Shown in pieces: positions 1-10,189 of a stretch of DNA of 24,647 nt (position 1 is the stretch's first letter; the number at the start of each line of letters is the position of its first letter). Below the pieces are notes generated by a model. The model did no database searches and was not told where the DNA came from. It saw only the letters and a list, made by a program, of their open reading frames with translations. The DNA is taken from NCBI GenBank assembly GCA_040751985.1, contig JBFMFU010000044.1, positions 1 to 24,647 on the forward strand. The letters are read 5' to 3'. Both the position numbers and the translations under genes were made by a program. This DNA is from Desulfoferula sp040751985 (GTDB taxonomy: Bacteria > Desulfobacterota > Desulfarculia > Desulfarculales > Desulfarculaceae).

Positions 1-122
1 CCGGGGCGCGGGTGCTGACCACCTTGATCTACGCCATGAAGGAGCGGGGCGCGGGCCTGGGCATGGCCAGCCTGTGCCTGGGCGGCGGCGAGGCCGTCAG
101 CCTGATCGTGGAAAACGTCTAA
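1..122 (+). CDS. Thiolase (acetyl-CoA C-acetyltransferase family), 3' end only
   Basis: The reading frame enters from the left edge and stops with TAA at 120-122. The last 39 residues carry the thiolase C-terminal signature, including SLCLGGGEA, which matches the family block C-x-GGG-x-(G/A)-x-A around the second catalytic cysteine. The enzyme would condense or cleave acyl-CoA at the beta-keto position. A full-length thiolase follows 68 bases downstream in the same direction, so two thiolase genes stand in tandem, probably in one operon. The N-terminal nucleophile region is outside the window, so substrate chain length and completeness cannot be judged. Confidence 0.85.
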   Translation, partial: GARVLTTLIYAMKERGAGLGMASLCLGGGEAVSLIVENV

Positions 123-125
123 AGA

Positions 126-143
126 CGCCGCCGCTTGGCGGCG
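126..143. other. Intercistronic GC hairpin between the two thiolase genes
   Basis: A perfect 7-bp inverted repeat (CGCCGCC / GGCGGCG) with a 4-base loop lies just after the first thiolase stop. No T-run follows it, so it is not an intrinsic terminator. It may protect or separate message segments; that role is inference. Confidence 0.4.
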
Positions 144-190
144 AGCGAGAAACACAGCGCAGCAAAGCGTCGATATTGAGGAGCAGGATA

Positions 191-1369
191 ATGAAGCAAG
201 CGGTAATCGTAGGCGCGGTCCGGACCGCGGTGGGCCGTTTCGGCGGCATGTACAACGATATCTCGGCCGTGGACCTAGGCGTGACCGCGGTCAAGGAGGC
301 CGTCAAGCGGGCCGGCATCAAGCCCGAGCAGGTGGACGAGTGCATCCTGGGCAACGTGCTGGGCGCCGGCCTGGGCCAGAACGTGGCCCGGCAGGTGGAG
401 GTGCACGCCGGCATCCCGGTGGAGGCCAACGCCTTCACCGTGAACAAGGTCTGCGCCTCGGGGCTCAAGAGCGTCATGCTGGCCGCCCAGGCGGTGATGC
501 TGGGCGACAGCCGGGTGGTGCTGGCCGGCGGCACCGAGAACATGAGCCAGGCGCCCTACCTGGCGGCCCGCACCCGCTGGGGCCTGCGCATGGGCGACGG
601 CAAGCTGGTGGACAGCATGATCCACGACGGCCTGTTCGACATTTTCAACCACTACCACATGGGCGTCACCGCTGAGAACGTGGCCGATAAGTACGGCATC
701 ACCCGCCAGATGCAGGACCAACTGGCCTTCACCAGCCAGCAGCGGGCCCAGGCCGCGATCGAGTCCGGCCGTTTCAAGGACGAGATCGTGCCCGTGGAGA
801 TACCCCAGAAAAAGGGCGCGCCCAAGGTCTGCGACACCGACGAGCACCCCCGCTTCGGCACCACCCTGGAGGCCCTGAGCAAGCTGCCCCCGGCCTTCAA
901 GAAAGACGGCACCGTAACCGCGGGCAACGCCTCGGGCATCAACGACGGCGCCGCGGCGGTGGTGGTCACCAGCCGTGAGCTGGCCGAGGAGCTGGGCCTG
1001 AACATCCTGGCCAGCATCAAGTCCTACGGCTGGGGCGGCGTGGACCCGGCCTACATGGGCGTGGGCCCCATCGCCGCCACCAAGGCCGCCCTGGCCAAAT
1101 ACAACGGCAAGGTGCAGGACATTGAGCTGATCGAGGCCAACGAGGCCTTCGCCACCCAGGCCCTGGCCGTGATCAAGGAGCTGGGCTTCAACCCGGACAT
1201 CGTCAACGTCAACGGCGGGGCTATCGCCCTGGGCCACCCCATCGGCGCCTCGGGCTGCCGCATCCTGGTGACGCTGCTCTACGAGATGATCAAGCGCGAC
1301 GCCAAGCTGGGCCTGGCCACCCTGTGCATCGGCGGCGGCCAAGGCGCGGCCATGGTGCTGGAGAGATAA
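191..1369 (+). CDS. Acetyl-CoA acetyltransferase (thiolase)
   Basis: This 392-residue protein has the usual length of a bacterial biosynthetic or degradative thiolase. The nucleophile Cys88 lies in NKVCASGLK, the NEAFA block is present, His349 lies in GHPIGASG, and the second catalytic Cys379 lies in CIGGGQG, so all expected catalytic residues are there. It should catalyse reversible condensation of acetyl-CoA with an acyl-CoA (acetoacetyl-CoA or a longer 3-ketoacyl-CoA). The ATG at 191 is preferred over upstream in-frame starts because a purine-rich site (GAGGAGCAGG) precedes it and the protein then begins MKQAVIVGAVRTAVG, as expected for the family. It is followed 32 bases later by a crotonase and then an acyl-CoA dehydrogenase, a beta-oxidation or butyryl-CoA type operon. 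The direction of flux cannot be read from sequence. Confidence 0.93.
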   Translation: MKQAVIVGAVRTAVGRFGGMYNDISAVDLGVTAVKEAVKRAGIKPEQVDECILGNVLGAGLGQNVARQVEVHAGIPVEANAFTVNKVCASGLKSVMLAAQAVMLGDSRVVLAGGTENMSQAPYLAARTRWGLRMGDGKLVDSMIHDGLFDIFNHYHMGVTAENVADKYGITRQMQDQLAFTSQQRAQAAIESGRFKDEIVPVEIPQKKGAPKVCDTDEHPRFGTTLEALSKLPPAFKKDGTVTAGNASGINDGAAAVVVTSRELAEELGLNILASIKSYGWGGVDPAYMGVGPIAATKAALAKYNGKVQDIELIEANEAFATQALAVIKELGFNPDIVNVNGGAIALGHPIGASGCRILVTLLYEMIKRDAKLGLATLCIGGGQGAAMVLER

Positions 1370-1401
1370 TCCGCCCCCGCGGCAGGAAATAGGAGCGAAT
1401 C

Positions 1402-2193
1402 ATGGCATACGAGACGATTCTTTTCGAGACCGAAGGCCCCCTGGCCACCATCACCATCAACCGGCCCAAGGCCCTCAACGCCCTGAGCCCCCAGGTGGTG
1501 GGCGAGATCGCCCAGGCCGTGGGTACCATCAGAGACAGCGACCAGGTGCGGGCGGTGATCCTCACCGGCGCCGGGGACAAGGCCTTCATCGCCGGCGCGG
1601 ACATCGCGGCCATGAGTCAGATGACCGCCCTAGAGGGCCGCTACTTCTCCCGCCAGGGCCAGGACGTTCTCTTCGCCCTGGAGAACCTGCCCCAGCCGGT
1701 GATCGCGGCGGTCAACGGCTTTGCCCTGGGTGGCGGCTGCGAGATCGCCATGGCCTGCGATTTCATCTACGCCTCGGACAACGCCAAATTCGGCCAGCCC
1801 GAGATCAATTTGGGCATCATCCCCGGCTTCGGCGGCACCCAGCGCCTCAGCCGCCGGGTGGGCAAGGGCTGGGCCATGGAGCTGTGCCTGGGCGGCGGCA
1901 TCATAAGCGCCGAGGAGGCCAAGGCCATCGGCCTGGTGAACCGCGTCTTTCCGGCCGCCGAACTCATGGCCGCGGCGAAGAAGACCGCCCTGGGCATGGC
2001 CGGCAAGGGCCGCGTGGCCACCCGCGCCATCAAGGAGCTGATCAACAGCGGCTACGACATGACCCTGGAGCGGGCCATCCCCATGGAGTCGGAGCACTTC
2101 GCCACCTGCTTCAGCAGCCCGGACCAGGCCGAGGGCATGAAGGCCTTTCTAGAGAAGCGCAAGCCCAACTTTGTGGGCGGGCTTAACAAGTAA
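1402..2193 (+). CDS. Enoyl-CoA hydratase (crotonase family)
   Basis: The 263-residue protein has a single crotonase domain and is of standard length. The oxyanion-hole segments AFIAGADI (61-68) and GFALGGGCE (106-114) are intact, and both catalytic glutamates are present: Glu114 in GGCEIAMACD and Glu134 in GQPEINLGI. It should hydrate a 2-enoyl-CoA to the 3-hydroxyacyl-CoA, or the reverse; with thiolase and a short-chain type dehydrogenase beside it, crotonyl-CoA is a plausible substrate, though this is inference. A good ribosome site (AGGAG) precedes the ATG. No 3-hydroxyacyl-CoA dehydrogenase gene is seen in this operon, so that step must be encoded upstream of the window or elsewhere. Confidence 0.93.
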   Translation: MAYETILFETEGPLATITINRPKALNALSPQVVGEIAQAVGTIRDSDQVRAVILTGAGDKAFIAGADIAAMSQMTALEGRYFSRQGQDVLFALENLPQPVIAAVNGFALGGGCEIAMACDFIYASDNAKFGQPEINLGIIPGFGGTQRLSRRVGKGWAMELCLGGGIISAEEAKAIGLVNRVFPAAELMAAAKKTALGMAGKGRVATRAIKELINSGYDMTLERAIPMESEHFATCFSSPDQAEGMKAFLEKRKPNFVGGLNK

Positions 2194-2245
2194 AACCGCG
2201 ACGCGGCCCGGCCAGGCCGCCCTCCCTTACTGCGAGATGTAAAAG

Positions 2246-3394
2246 ATGAACTTCGCGCTGACCGAAGAACAGCAAATGGTCAAGGACACCGCGGCCCGCT
2301 TTGCCGATGAGGTGCTAAAACCCCAGGCCGCCCACTTCGACCAGACCCACGAGCACCCCCAAGAGACCTGCCGGGCCTTGGGCGAGCTGGGCTTCATGGG
2401 CATTGCCGTGCCCGAGGAGTACGGCGGACCGGGTCTGGACTACATCTCCTACGTGCTGGCCCTGTCCGAGGTCAGCCGGGGAGACGCCAGCGTGGGCGTG
2501 ATCATGAGCGTGAACAACTCGCTCTACTGCTTCCCGGTGATGACCTTCGGCAGCGAGGAGCAGAAGCAGAACTTCCTCAAGCCGGTGGCCAGCGGCCAGT
2601 GCGAGGGCTGCTTCGGCCTCACCGAGGCCGGCGCCGGCTCGGACCCCGCGGCCATGCGCACCACCGCCGTACTTGACGGCGACTCCTGGGTGCTCAACGG
2701 CGAGAAGAAATTCATCACCAACGGCAACGTGGCCCGCTACGGGGTCATCGCCGCAGTCACCGACAAGGCCGCCGGCTACAAGGGCACTAGCTCCTTCATC
2801 GTGGACCTGGAAAACACCAAGGGCTTCTCGGTGGGGCGGGTGGAGGACAAGCTGGGCATCTGCGCCAGCGGCACCGCCGAGCTGGTCTTCGAGGACGCTC
2901 GCATTCCCAAGACCCACCTCCTGGGCAACCCCGGCGACGGCCTCAAGCAGATGCTCACCACCCTGGACAGCGGCCGCATCGGCATCGGCTCCCAGGCCCT
3001 GGGCATCGGCCGGGCGGTGCTAGAGGAGGCGGTGACCTACTCCCAGGAGCGGCAGCAGTTCGGCAAGCCCATCAGTGCCTTCCAGGCCATCCAGTGGAAG
3101 CTGGCGGACATGGCCTGCGCCCTGGACGCGGCCGAGCTGCTCTTGCTGCGGGCGGCCTGGATGGAGGACAACCACAAGCACTTCGAGAAGCAGGCCGCCA
3201 TGGCCAAGATGTTCGCCTCGGACTCGGCCATGAACGCGGCCATCGAGGGCGTGCAGATACTGGGCGGCTACGGCTACTGCAAGGAATACCCCATGGAGCG
3301 CCACATGCGCGACGCCAAGATCACCCAAATCTACGAAGGCACCAACGAGATCATGCGCCTGGTGATCGCGCGCAACCTGCTCAAAGGCAAGTAG
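2246..3394 (+). CDS. Acyl-CoA dehydrogenase (short-chain type)
   Basis: This 382-residue flavoenzyme has the classical acyl-CoA dehydrogenase layout: N-terminal helical domain (about 1-115), FAD/substrate beta-domain with CFGLTEAGAGSD at 122-133 and WVLNGEKKFITNG at 148-160, and the C-terminal helical domain. The catalytic base is probably Glu364 in IYEGTNEI, the position used by short- and medium-chain enzymes of the butyryl-CoA dehydrogenase type. It would oxidise an acyl-CoA to the 2-enoyl-CoA, passing electrons to electron transfer flavoprotein, or run as a reductase if coupled to a bifurcating ETF. No etfAB genes occur in the window. It is the first of two paralogues in this operon, the second starting at 5017. 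Confidence 0.93.
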   Translation: MNFALTEEQQMVKDTAARFADEVLKPQAAHFDQTHEHPQETCRALGELGFMGIAVPEEYGGPGLDYISYVLALSEVSRGDASVGVIMSVNNSLYCFPVMTFGSEEQKQNFLKPVASGQCEGCFGLTEAGAGSDPAAMRTTAVLDGDSWVLNGEKKFITNGNVARYGVIAAVTDKAAGYKGTSSFIVDLENTKGFSVGRVEDKLGICASGTAELVFEDARIPKTHLLGNPGDGLKQMLTTLDSGRIGIGSQALGIGRAVLEEAVTYSQERQQFGKPISAFQAIQWKLADMACALDAAELLLLRAAWMEDNHKHFEKQAAMAKMFASDSAMNAAIEGVQILGGYGYCKEYPMERHMRDAKITQIYEGTNEIMRLVIARNLLKGK

Positions 3395-3420
3395 CCCCGC
3401 CCCTGGCGGAGAAACGGAGA

Positions 3421-3441
3421 GGGGAGGCCGCGGGCCTCCCC
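3421..3441 (+). promoter_or_regulatory. Perfect 9-bp hairpin upstream of meaB
   Basis: GGGGAGGCC and GGCCTCCCC form a perfect 9-bp stem with a GCG loop in the 64-base gap between the dehydrogenase and meaB. The following bases are not a T-run, so a simple intrinsic terminator is unlikely. It could serve as a message-stability element or an attenuator that sets lower expression of the downstream genes. The role is inferred; the structure is seen. Confidence 0.5.
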
Positions 3442-3458
3442 TTGACAGCCATAAGGAT

Positions 3459-4427
3459 ATGACGCCGCAAGAAAGAGCCGATAGGGTCCTGGCCGGCGAC
3501 GTGCGGGCCATCGCACGCCTGATGCGCGACATCGACGACGGCCAGCCGGGCTGGATGGAGGTGCTCAAGCTGCTGCACCCCTACGCCGGCCGGGCGCGGG
3601 TCATCGGCCTGACCGGCTCGCCGGGGGTGGGCAAGTCCACCCTCACCGACGCGTTGGTGGCCGCCTTCCGCGCCCAGGGCCTCACCGTGGGCGTGGTGGC
3701 CGTGGACCCCACCAGCCCCTTCTCGGGCGGGGCCATCCTGGGCGACCGCATCCGCATGCAGCGCCACGCCACCGATGAGGGCGTGTTCATCCGCTCCCTG
3801 GCCACCCGCGGCCACTTCGGGGGCCTGACCGCCTCCACCCGGGGAGTGGTCACGGTCATGGAGGCCATGGGCAAGGACGTGGTCCTGGTGGAGACCGTGG
3901 GCGTGGGCCAGGATGAGGTGGAGATCGTGCGCACCGCCGACACCACCGTGATCGTCACCGTGCCCGGCCTGGGCGACGACATCCAGGCCATCAAGGCCGG
4001 CATCCTGGAGGCCGGCGACATATTTGTGGTAAACAAGATGGACCGGGAAGGGGCCGGCCGCACCGTGCAGGAGCTTAAGAACATGCTGACCCTGAGCCAC
4101 GGCGCCAGACACCGCTCCGGCTGGGAGCCGCCGGTGCTGCTCACTTGCGGCATGGACGGCCGCGGCCTGTCCGAGCTGATGGAGGCCCTGGACGGCCACC
4201 GGCAGATACTGAACGCCGACGGCGGCCGCCTGCTGGCCCAGCGCCGGCGGGACGGCGCGCGGCGAGAGCTGATGGACCTGATTCAGGGCGGAGTCACGGA
4301 GCGGCTCCTGAGCCGCCTGGGCCCGCAGCAAGGCCTGGAAGCCATGGTAGAACAGGTGGTCAGCGGCCAGGCCGACCCCTACACCCTCAGCCAGCAGGCG
4401 TTGAACGAGGTCCTGGGCCAAAAGTAG
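3459..4427 (+). CDS. meaB: MeaB/ArgK-type GTPase, chaperone of methylmalonyl-CoA mutase
   Basis: The 322-residue protein is a G3E-family P-loop GTPase. The Walker A motif GSPGVGKST is at 53-61, the family block VDPTSPFSGGAILGDR is at 82-97, the switch region ETVGVGQDEVE is at 145-155 and the guanine-specificity motif NKMD is at 192-195. Relatives gate delivery of adenosylcobalamin to methylmalonyl-CoA mutase and protect the enzyme from inactivation. No mutase gene lies in the window, so its client is either upstream or elsewhere; another B12-dependent acyl-CoA mutase is also possible. The start is supported by the family-like N-terminus, but the only purine-rich stretch (AAGGA, 3453-3457) sits unusually close to the ATG. 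The next gene begins 22 bases after the stop. Confidence 0.9.
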   Translation: MTPQERADRVLAGDVRAIARLMRDIDDGQPGWMEVLKLLHPYAGRARVIGLTGSPGVGKSTLTDALVAAFRAQGLTVGVVAVDPTSPFSGGAILGDRIRMQRHATDEGVFIRSLATRGHFGGLTASTRGVVTVMEAMGKDVVLVETVGVGQDEVEIVRTADTTVIVTVPGLGDDIQAIKAGILEAGDIFVVNKMDREGAGRTVQELKNMLTLSHGARHRSGWEPPVLLTCGMDGRGLSELMEALDGHRQILNADGGRLLAQRRRDGARRELMDLIQGGVTERLLSRLGPQQGLEAMVEQVVSGQADPYTLSQQALNEVLGQK

Positions 4428-4448
4428 GCCCTGTCGAGAGGAGTAAGC

Positions 4449-5000
4449 ATGGCACGCGGCAAAAAGCATCAATCCCTGGGACAGCGCATCAAGCGCCTGC
4501 GCGAGAGCCGGGGCCTGACCCTTGACACCCTGGCCAACGAGACCGGCCAGGCCTTGGCCACCTTGGCCCGGATCGAAAAGGACGAGATCATACCGCCGGT
4601 GGCCTTGCTGCTCACCCTCAGCCGGGCCTTGGAGGTGGACAGCGGCCTGCTCTTGAAGGACGAGGACGAGAGCGAGGCCGCCGAGCGTCGAGCCGACGCG
4701 GTGAAGGTGCGCACCGACCGCTACTCCTACCGGGTGCTCACCCCCGAGGCCCTAAACCGCCACCTAAAGGGATTCCTGATCACCATCGACCCGGTCAGCG
4801 ACCTGGAGGGCGCCGGCTACCAGCACGAAGGCGAGGAATTCATCTACGTGCTCAAGGGCCAGGTGCAGGTCAAGGTGGGCCAGAACGTCAACGACCTCAA
4901 GAAAGGCGATAGCCTGCACTTCAACTCCGCCCTGGTGCACACGCTGCGCAACACTGGCCAGAGCGTGTGCGAGTGTCTGGTTGTGCTCTACACGCCCTAG
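4449..5000 (+). CDS. XRE-family regulator with C-terminal cupin sensor domain
   Basis: This 183-residue protein has an N-terminal helix-turn-helix of the XRE/Cro type (about 10-69, LGQRIKRLRESRGLTL onward), a short charged linker, and a C-terminal cupin (about 105-182). The cupin retains His126, Glu130 followed six residues later by Gly137, and His164, positions that commonly bind a metal. Regulators of this build usually sense a small molecule through the cupin and repress or activate neighbouring catabolic genes. It lies between meaB and the second acyl-CoA dehydrogenase in the same operon, so autoregulation of the acyl-CoA genes is a reasonable inference. A good AGGAG site precedes the ATG. 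The ligand is unknown. Confidence 0.85.
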   Translation: MARGKKHQSLGQRIKRLRESRGLTLDTLANETGQALATLARIEKDEIIPPVALLLTLSRALEVDSGLLLKDEDESEAAERRADAVKVRTDRYSYRVLTPEALNRHLKGFLITIDPVSDLEGAGYQHEGEEFIYVLKGQVQVKVGQNVNDLKKGDSLHFNSALVHTLRNTGQSVCECLVVLYTP

Positions 5001-5016
5001 ATTCGGGGGGACGGCC

Positions 5017-6174
5017 ATGGCCTTCGTGCTCAGCGAAGAGCAGCTCATGATCCAAGCCCTGGCCCGGGACTTTGCCCGGGAGGTGCTGCTGCCCACCGCG
5101 GCCCAGCGCGACCGCAGCCACGAGTTCCCCGCCGAGAACCTGCGCCGCATGAGCGAGCTGGGCTTCATGGGCATGATGGTGCCCCCCGAGTACGGCGGCG
5201 CGGGCGTGGACACGGTCAGCTACGCCCTGGCCCTGTCGGAGATAGCCTATGGCTGCGCCTCCACGGCTGTGGTCATGAGCGTGCACAACTCCATCTGCTG
5301 TGAGGCTATCTTGCGCTTCGGCAGCCAGGAGCAGAAAACAACCTGGCTGCCGCCCATGTGCACCGACGAGTGCATCGGCGCCTTCGCCCTCACCGAGCCC
5401 AGCGCCGGCTCCGACCCCAGCGCCCAGCGCACCAGGGCCGAGCTGCGCGGCGATGAGTGGGTGTTGAACGGCACCAAGCAGTTCATCACCACCGGTAAGA
5501 ACGCCGGGGTGATAATTGTCACCGCGGTCACCGACCCCGGCAAGGGCCACCGCGGCATCAGCGCCTTCCTGGTGCCCCAGGGCTCGCCGGGCCTGGTCAT
5601 CGGCAAGGAGGAGGACAAGCTGGGGCTGCGGGCCAGCGACACGGTGCAGCTCATCTTCGAGGACTGCCGGGTGCCGGCCGGCAATCTGCTGGGCAAGGAG
5701 GGCATGGGCTTCAAGATAGCCATGGTCTGCCTGGACGGCGGCCGCATCGGCATCTCCGCCCAGTCCGTGGGCGTGGCCATGGCCTGCCTGGACGAGGCCC
5801 TGGAGTTCACCCAGCAGCGGGAGCAGTTCGGCCGGCCGGTGAGCGACTTCCAGGGCCTGCGCTGGAAGATGGCCGACATGGCCACCGAGATCGAGGCCGC
5901 GCGGCTGCTGTGCCTGAACGCGGCCTCACGCAAGGACCTGGGCCAGCGCTACTCCATGCAGGCTTCCATGGCCAAGCTGTTCGCCAGCGAGATGGTGCAG
6001 CGGGTGGCTGGCCAGGCCATCCAGATGCACGGTGGCTACGGCTTCTGCACCGAGTACAACGTGGAGCGCCACTACCGCGACTGCCGGGTGTTCACCCTCT
6101 ACGAGGGCACCAGCGAGATTCAGCGCATCGTGATCAGCAACAATTTGCTGGGTCCGCCTAGCGCCGGCAAGTAG
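5017..6174 (+). CDS. Acyl-CoA dehydrogenase (second paralogue)
   Basis: The 385-residue protein is colinear with the dehydrogenase at 2246-3394 but clearly diverged from it. FALTEPSAGSD (123-133) and WVLNGTKQFITTG mark the FAD/substrate domain, and Glu363 in LYEGTSEI is the expected catalytic base. The ATG at 5017 is preferred because MAFVLSEEQ aligns with the family N-terminus and a G-rich site lies just upstream; a longer frame reaching back into the regulator gene has no support. It is the last gene of the operon, 16 bases after the regulator, and is closed by a terminator. Two paralogues in one operon suggest distinct chain-length or branched substrates; this cannot be resolved from sequence alone. 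Confidence 0.92.
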   Translation: MAFVLSEEQLMIQALARDFAREVLLPTAAQRDRSHEFPAENLRRMSELGFMGMMVPPEYGGAGVDTVSYALALSEIAYGCASTAVVMSVHNSICCEAILRFGSQEQKTTWLPPMCTDECIGAFALTEPSAGSDPSAQRTRAELRGDEWVLNGTKQFITTGKNAGVIIVTAVTDPGKGHRGISAFLVPQGSPGLVIGKEEDKLGLRASDTVQLIFEDCRVPAGNLLGKEGMGFKIAMVCLDGGRIGISAQSVGVAMACLDEALEFTQQREQFGRPVSDFQGLRWKMADMATEIEAARLLCLNAASRKDLGQRYSMQASMAKLFASEMVQRVAGQAIQMHGGYGFCTEYNVERHYRDCRVFTLYEGTSEIQRIVISNNLLGPPSAGK

Positions 6175-6186
6175 CGCCTCGCAGAT

Positions 6187-6220
6187 AAAAGGAGCGGCCC
6201 TGCCGGGGCCGCTCCTTTTT
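6187..6220 (+). terminator. Intrinsic terminator of the acyl-CoA operon
   Basis: A 14-bp perfect stem (6187-6200 pairs with 6206-6219) with a 5-base loop is followed directly by a T-run (6216-6220), 12 bases after the last stop codon. Because the stem begins with AAAA, it could also act on minus-strand transcripts. Confidence 0.93.
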
Positions 6221-6263
6221 GCGTAACAACTTATTAGATCCGTAGCAATTTGGTGTTAGCAGG

Positions 6264-6352
6264 GATTGCTTCACTTCGTTCGCAATGACAAGTAGCCTTT
6301 AATTTCCAGGTGTCGTTGCGAGGAGCGTCCCCTTGGACGCGACGAAGCAATC
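6264..6352. repeat. Nested palindromic repeat of dispersed-repeat type
   Basis: Outer arms GATTGCTTC (6264-6272) and GAAGCAATC (6344-6352) are perfect inverted copies. Inner arms CGCAATGACA (6281-6290) and TGTCGTTGCG (6311-6320) pair at nine of ten positions. A further small hairpin GCGTCC/GGACGC (6325-6340) sits in the right half. This wording (GATTGCTTC with TTCGTTCGCAATGACA) resembles short palindromic repeats scattered through intergenic spaces in many bacterial genomes. It lies between the acyl-CoA operon terminator and the 3' end of the minus-strand lipoprotein gene, so it may also end that transcript. Confidence 0.7.
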
Positions 6353-6391
6353 TCTGTAATCAAATGGCGCAGACACTCCCAGTAAGGGTGT

Positions 6392-6694
6392 TTATTCGAA
6401 CGGCTTGCTGGTGTAGCGGTAGGCCCTGAGCAGCTTCTTCTCATTGTCAAAGGTCAGCCACAACCGGTCCGTGACCCAGCCGTAGCTGCGCTCCTTGGAC
6501 CAATAGGCCGTAAACATGGCCTTGTCGTGGGAGACCGAGTTGGGCTGGCCCCAGCGGGCCACGGCCTCGTCATAGCTGAGCACGCCGATCTCGCTCTGCA
6601 GGGTCTGTTCCACAGGTCCGAAGCGGCTGATGCCGATGCAGGCGGTGGTCAGCAACAGGGCCAAGATCAACAACGCCGAGGCTGTTCTGAGCAT
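6392..6694 (-). CDS. Small lipoprotein of unknown function
   Basis: This 100-residue protein starts with a hydrophobic signal segment (about 5-18) ending in LLLTTAC, a relaxed lipobox with Cys19 as the likely lipidated residue. The mature part holds SYDEAVARWGQPNSV, which recalls the short fold of BamE/SmpA-like lipoproteins, where a residue run before W-G-x-P is typical; this is only a weak resemblance. Its ribosome site AGGAGG overlaps the dnaE stop codon, so translation is probably coupled to dnaE. It should sit in the outer or inner membrane facing the periplasm. No specific function is recognised. Confidence 0.75.
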   Translation of the reverse strand: MLRTASALLILALLLTTACIGISRFGPVEQTLQSEIGVLSYDEAVARWGQPNSVSHDKAMFTAYWSKERSYGWVTDRLWLTFDNEKKLLRAYRYTSKPFE

Positions 6695-6705
6695 GGCGCG
6701 TCCTC

Positions 6706-10173
<3,468 letters not shown>

Positions 10174-10189
10174 GGGCGGTTTTTCCGAA

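Noticed and set aside
275..1342. Long open frame on the minus strand opposite the thiolase gene
   Set aside because: High GC gives long antisense frames. The product is low-complexity (Gly/Ala/His/Leu/Val-rich) and matches no family, while the plus strand encodes a complete thiolase.
2203..2220. Hairpin GCGGCC/GGCCGC between crotonase and dehydrogenase genes as a terminator
   Set aside because: The stem is only 6 bp and no T-run follows; the downstream genes clearly belong to the same operon.
3381..4472. 363-residue minus-strand frame opposite meaB
   Set aside because: It is an antisense shadow with repetitive composition and no ribosome site; meaB has all GTPase motifs on the plus strand.
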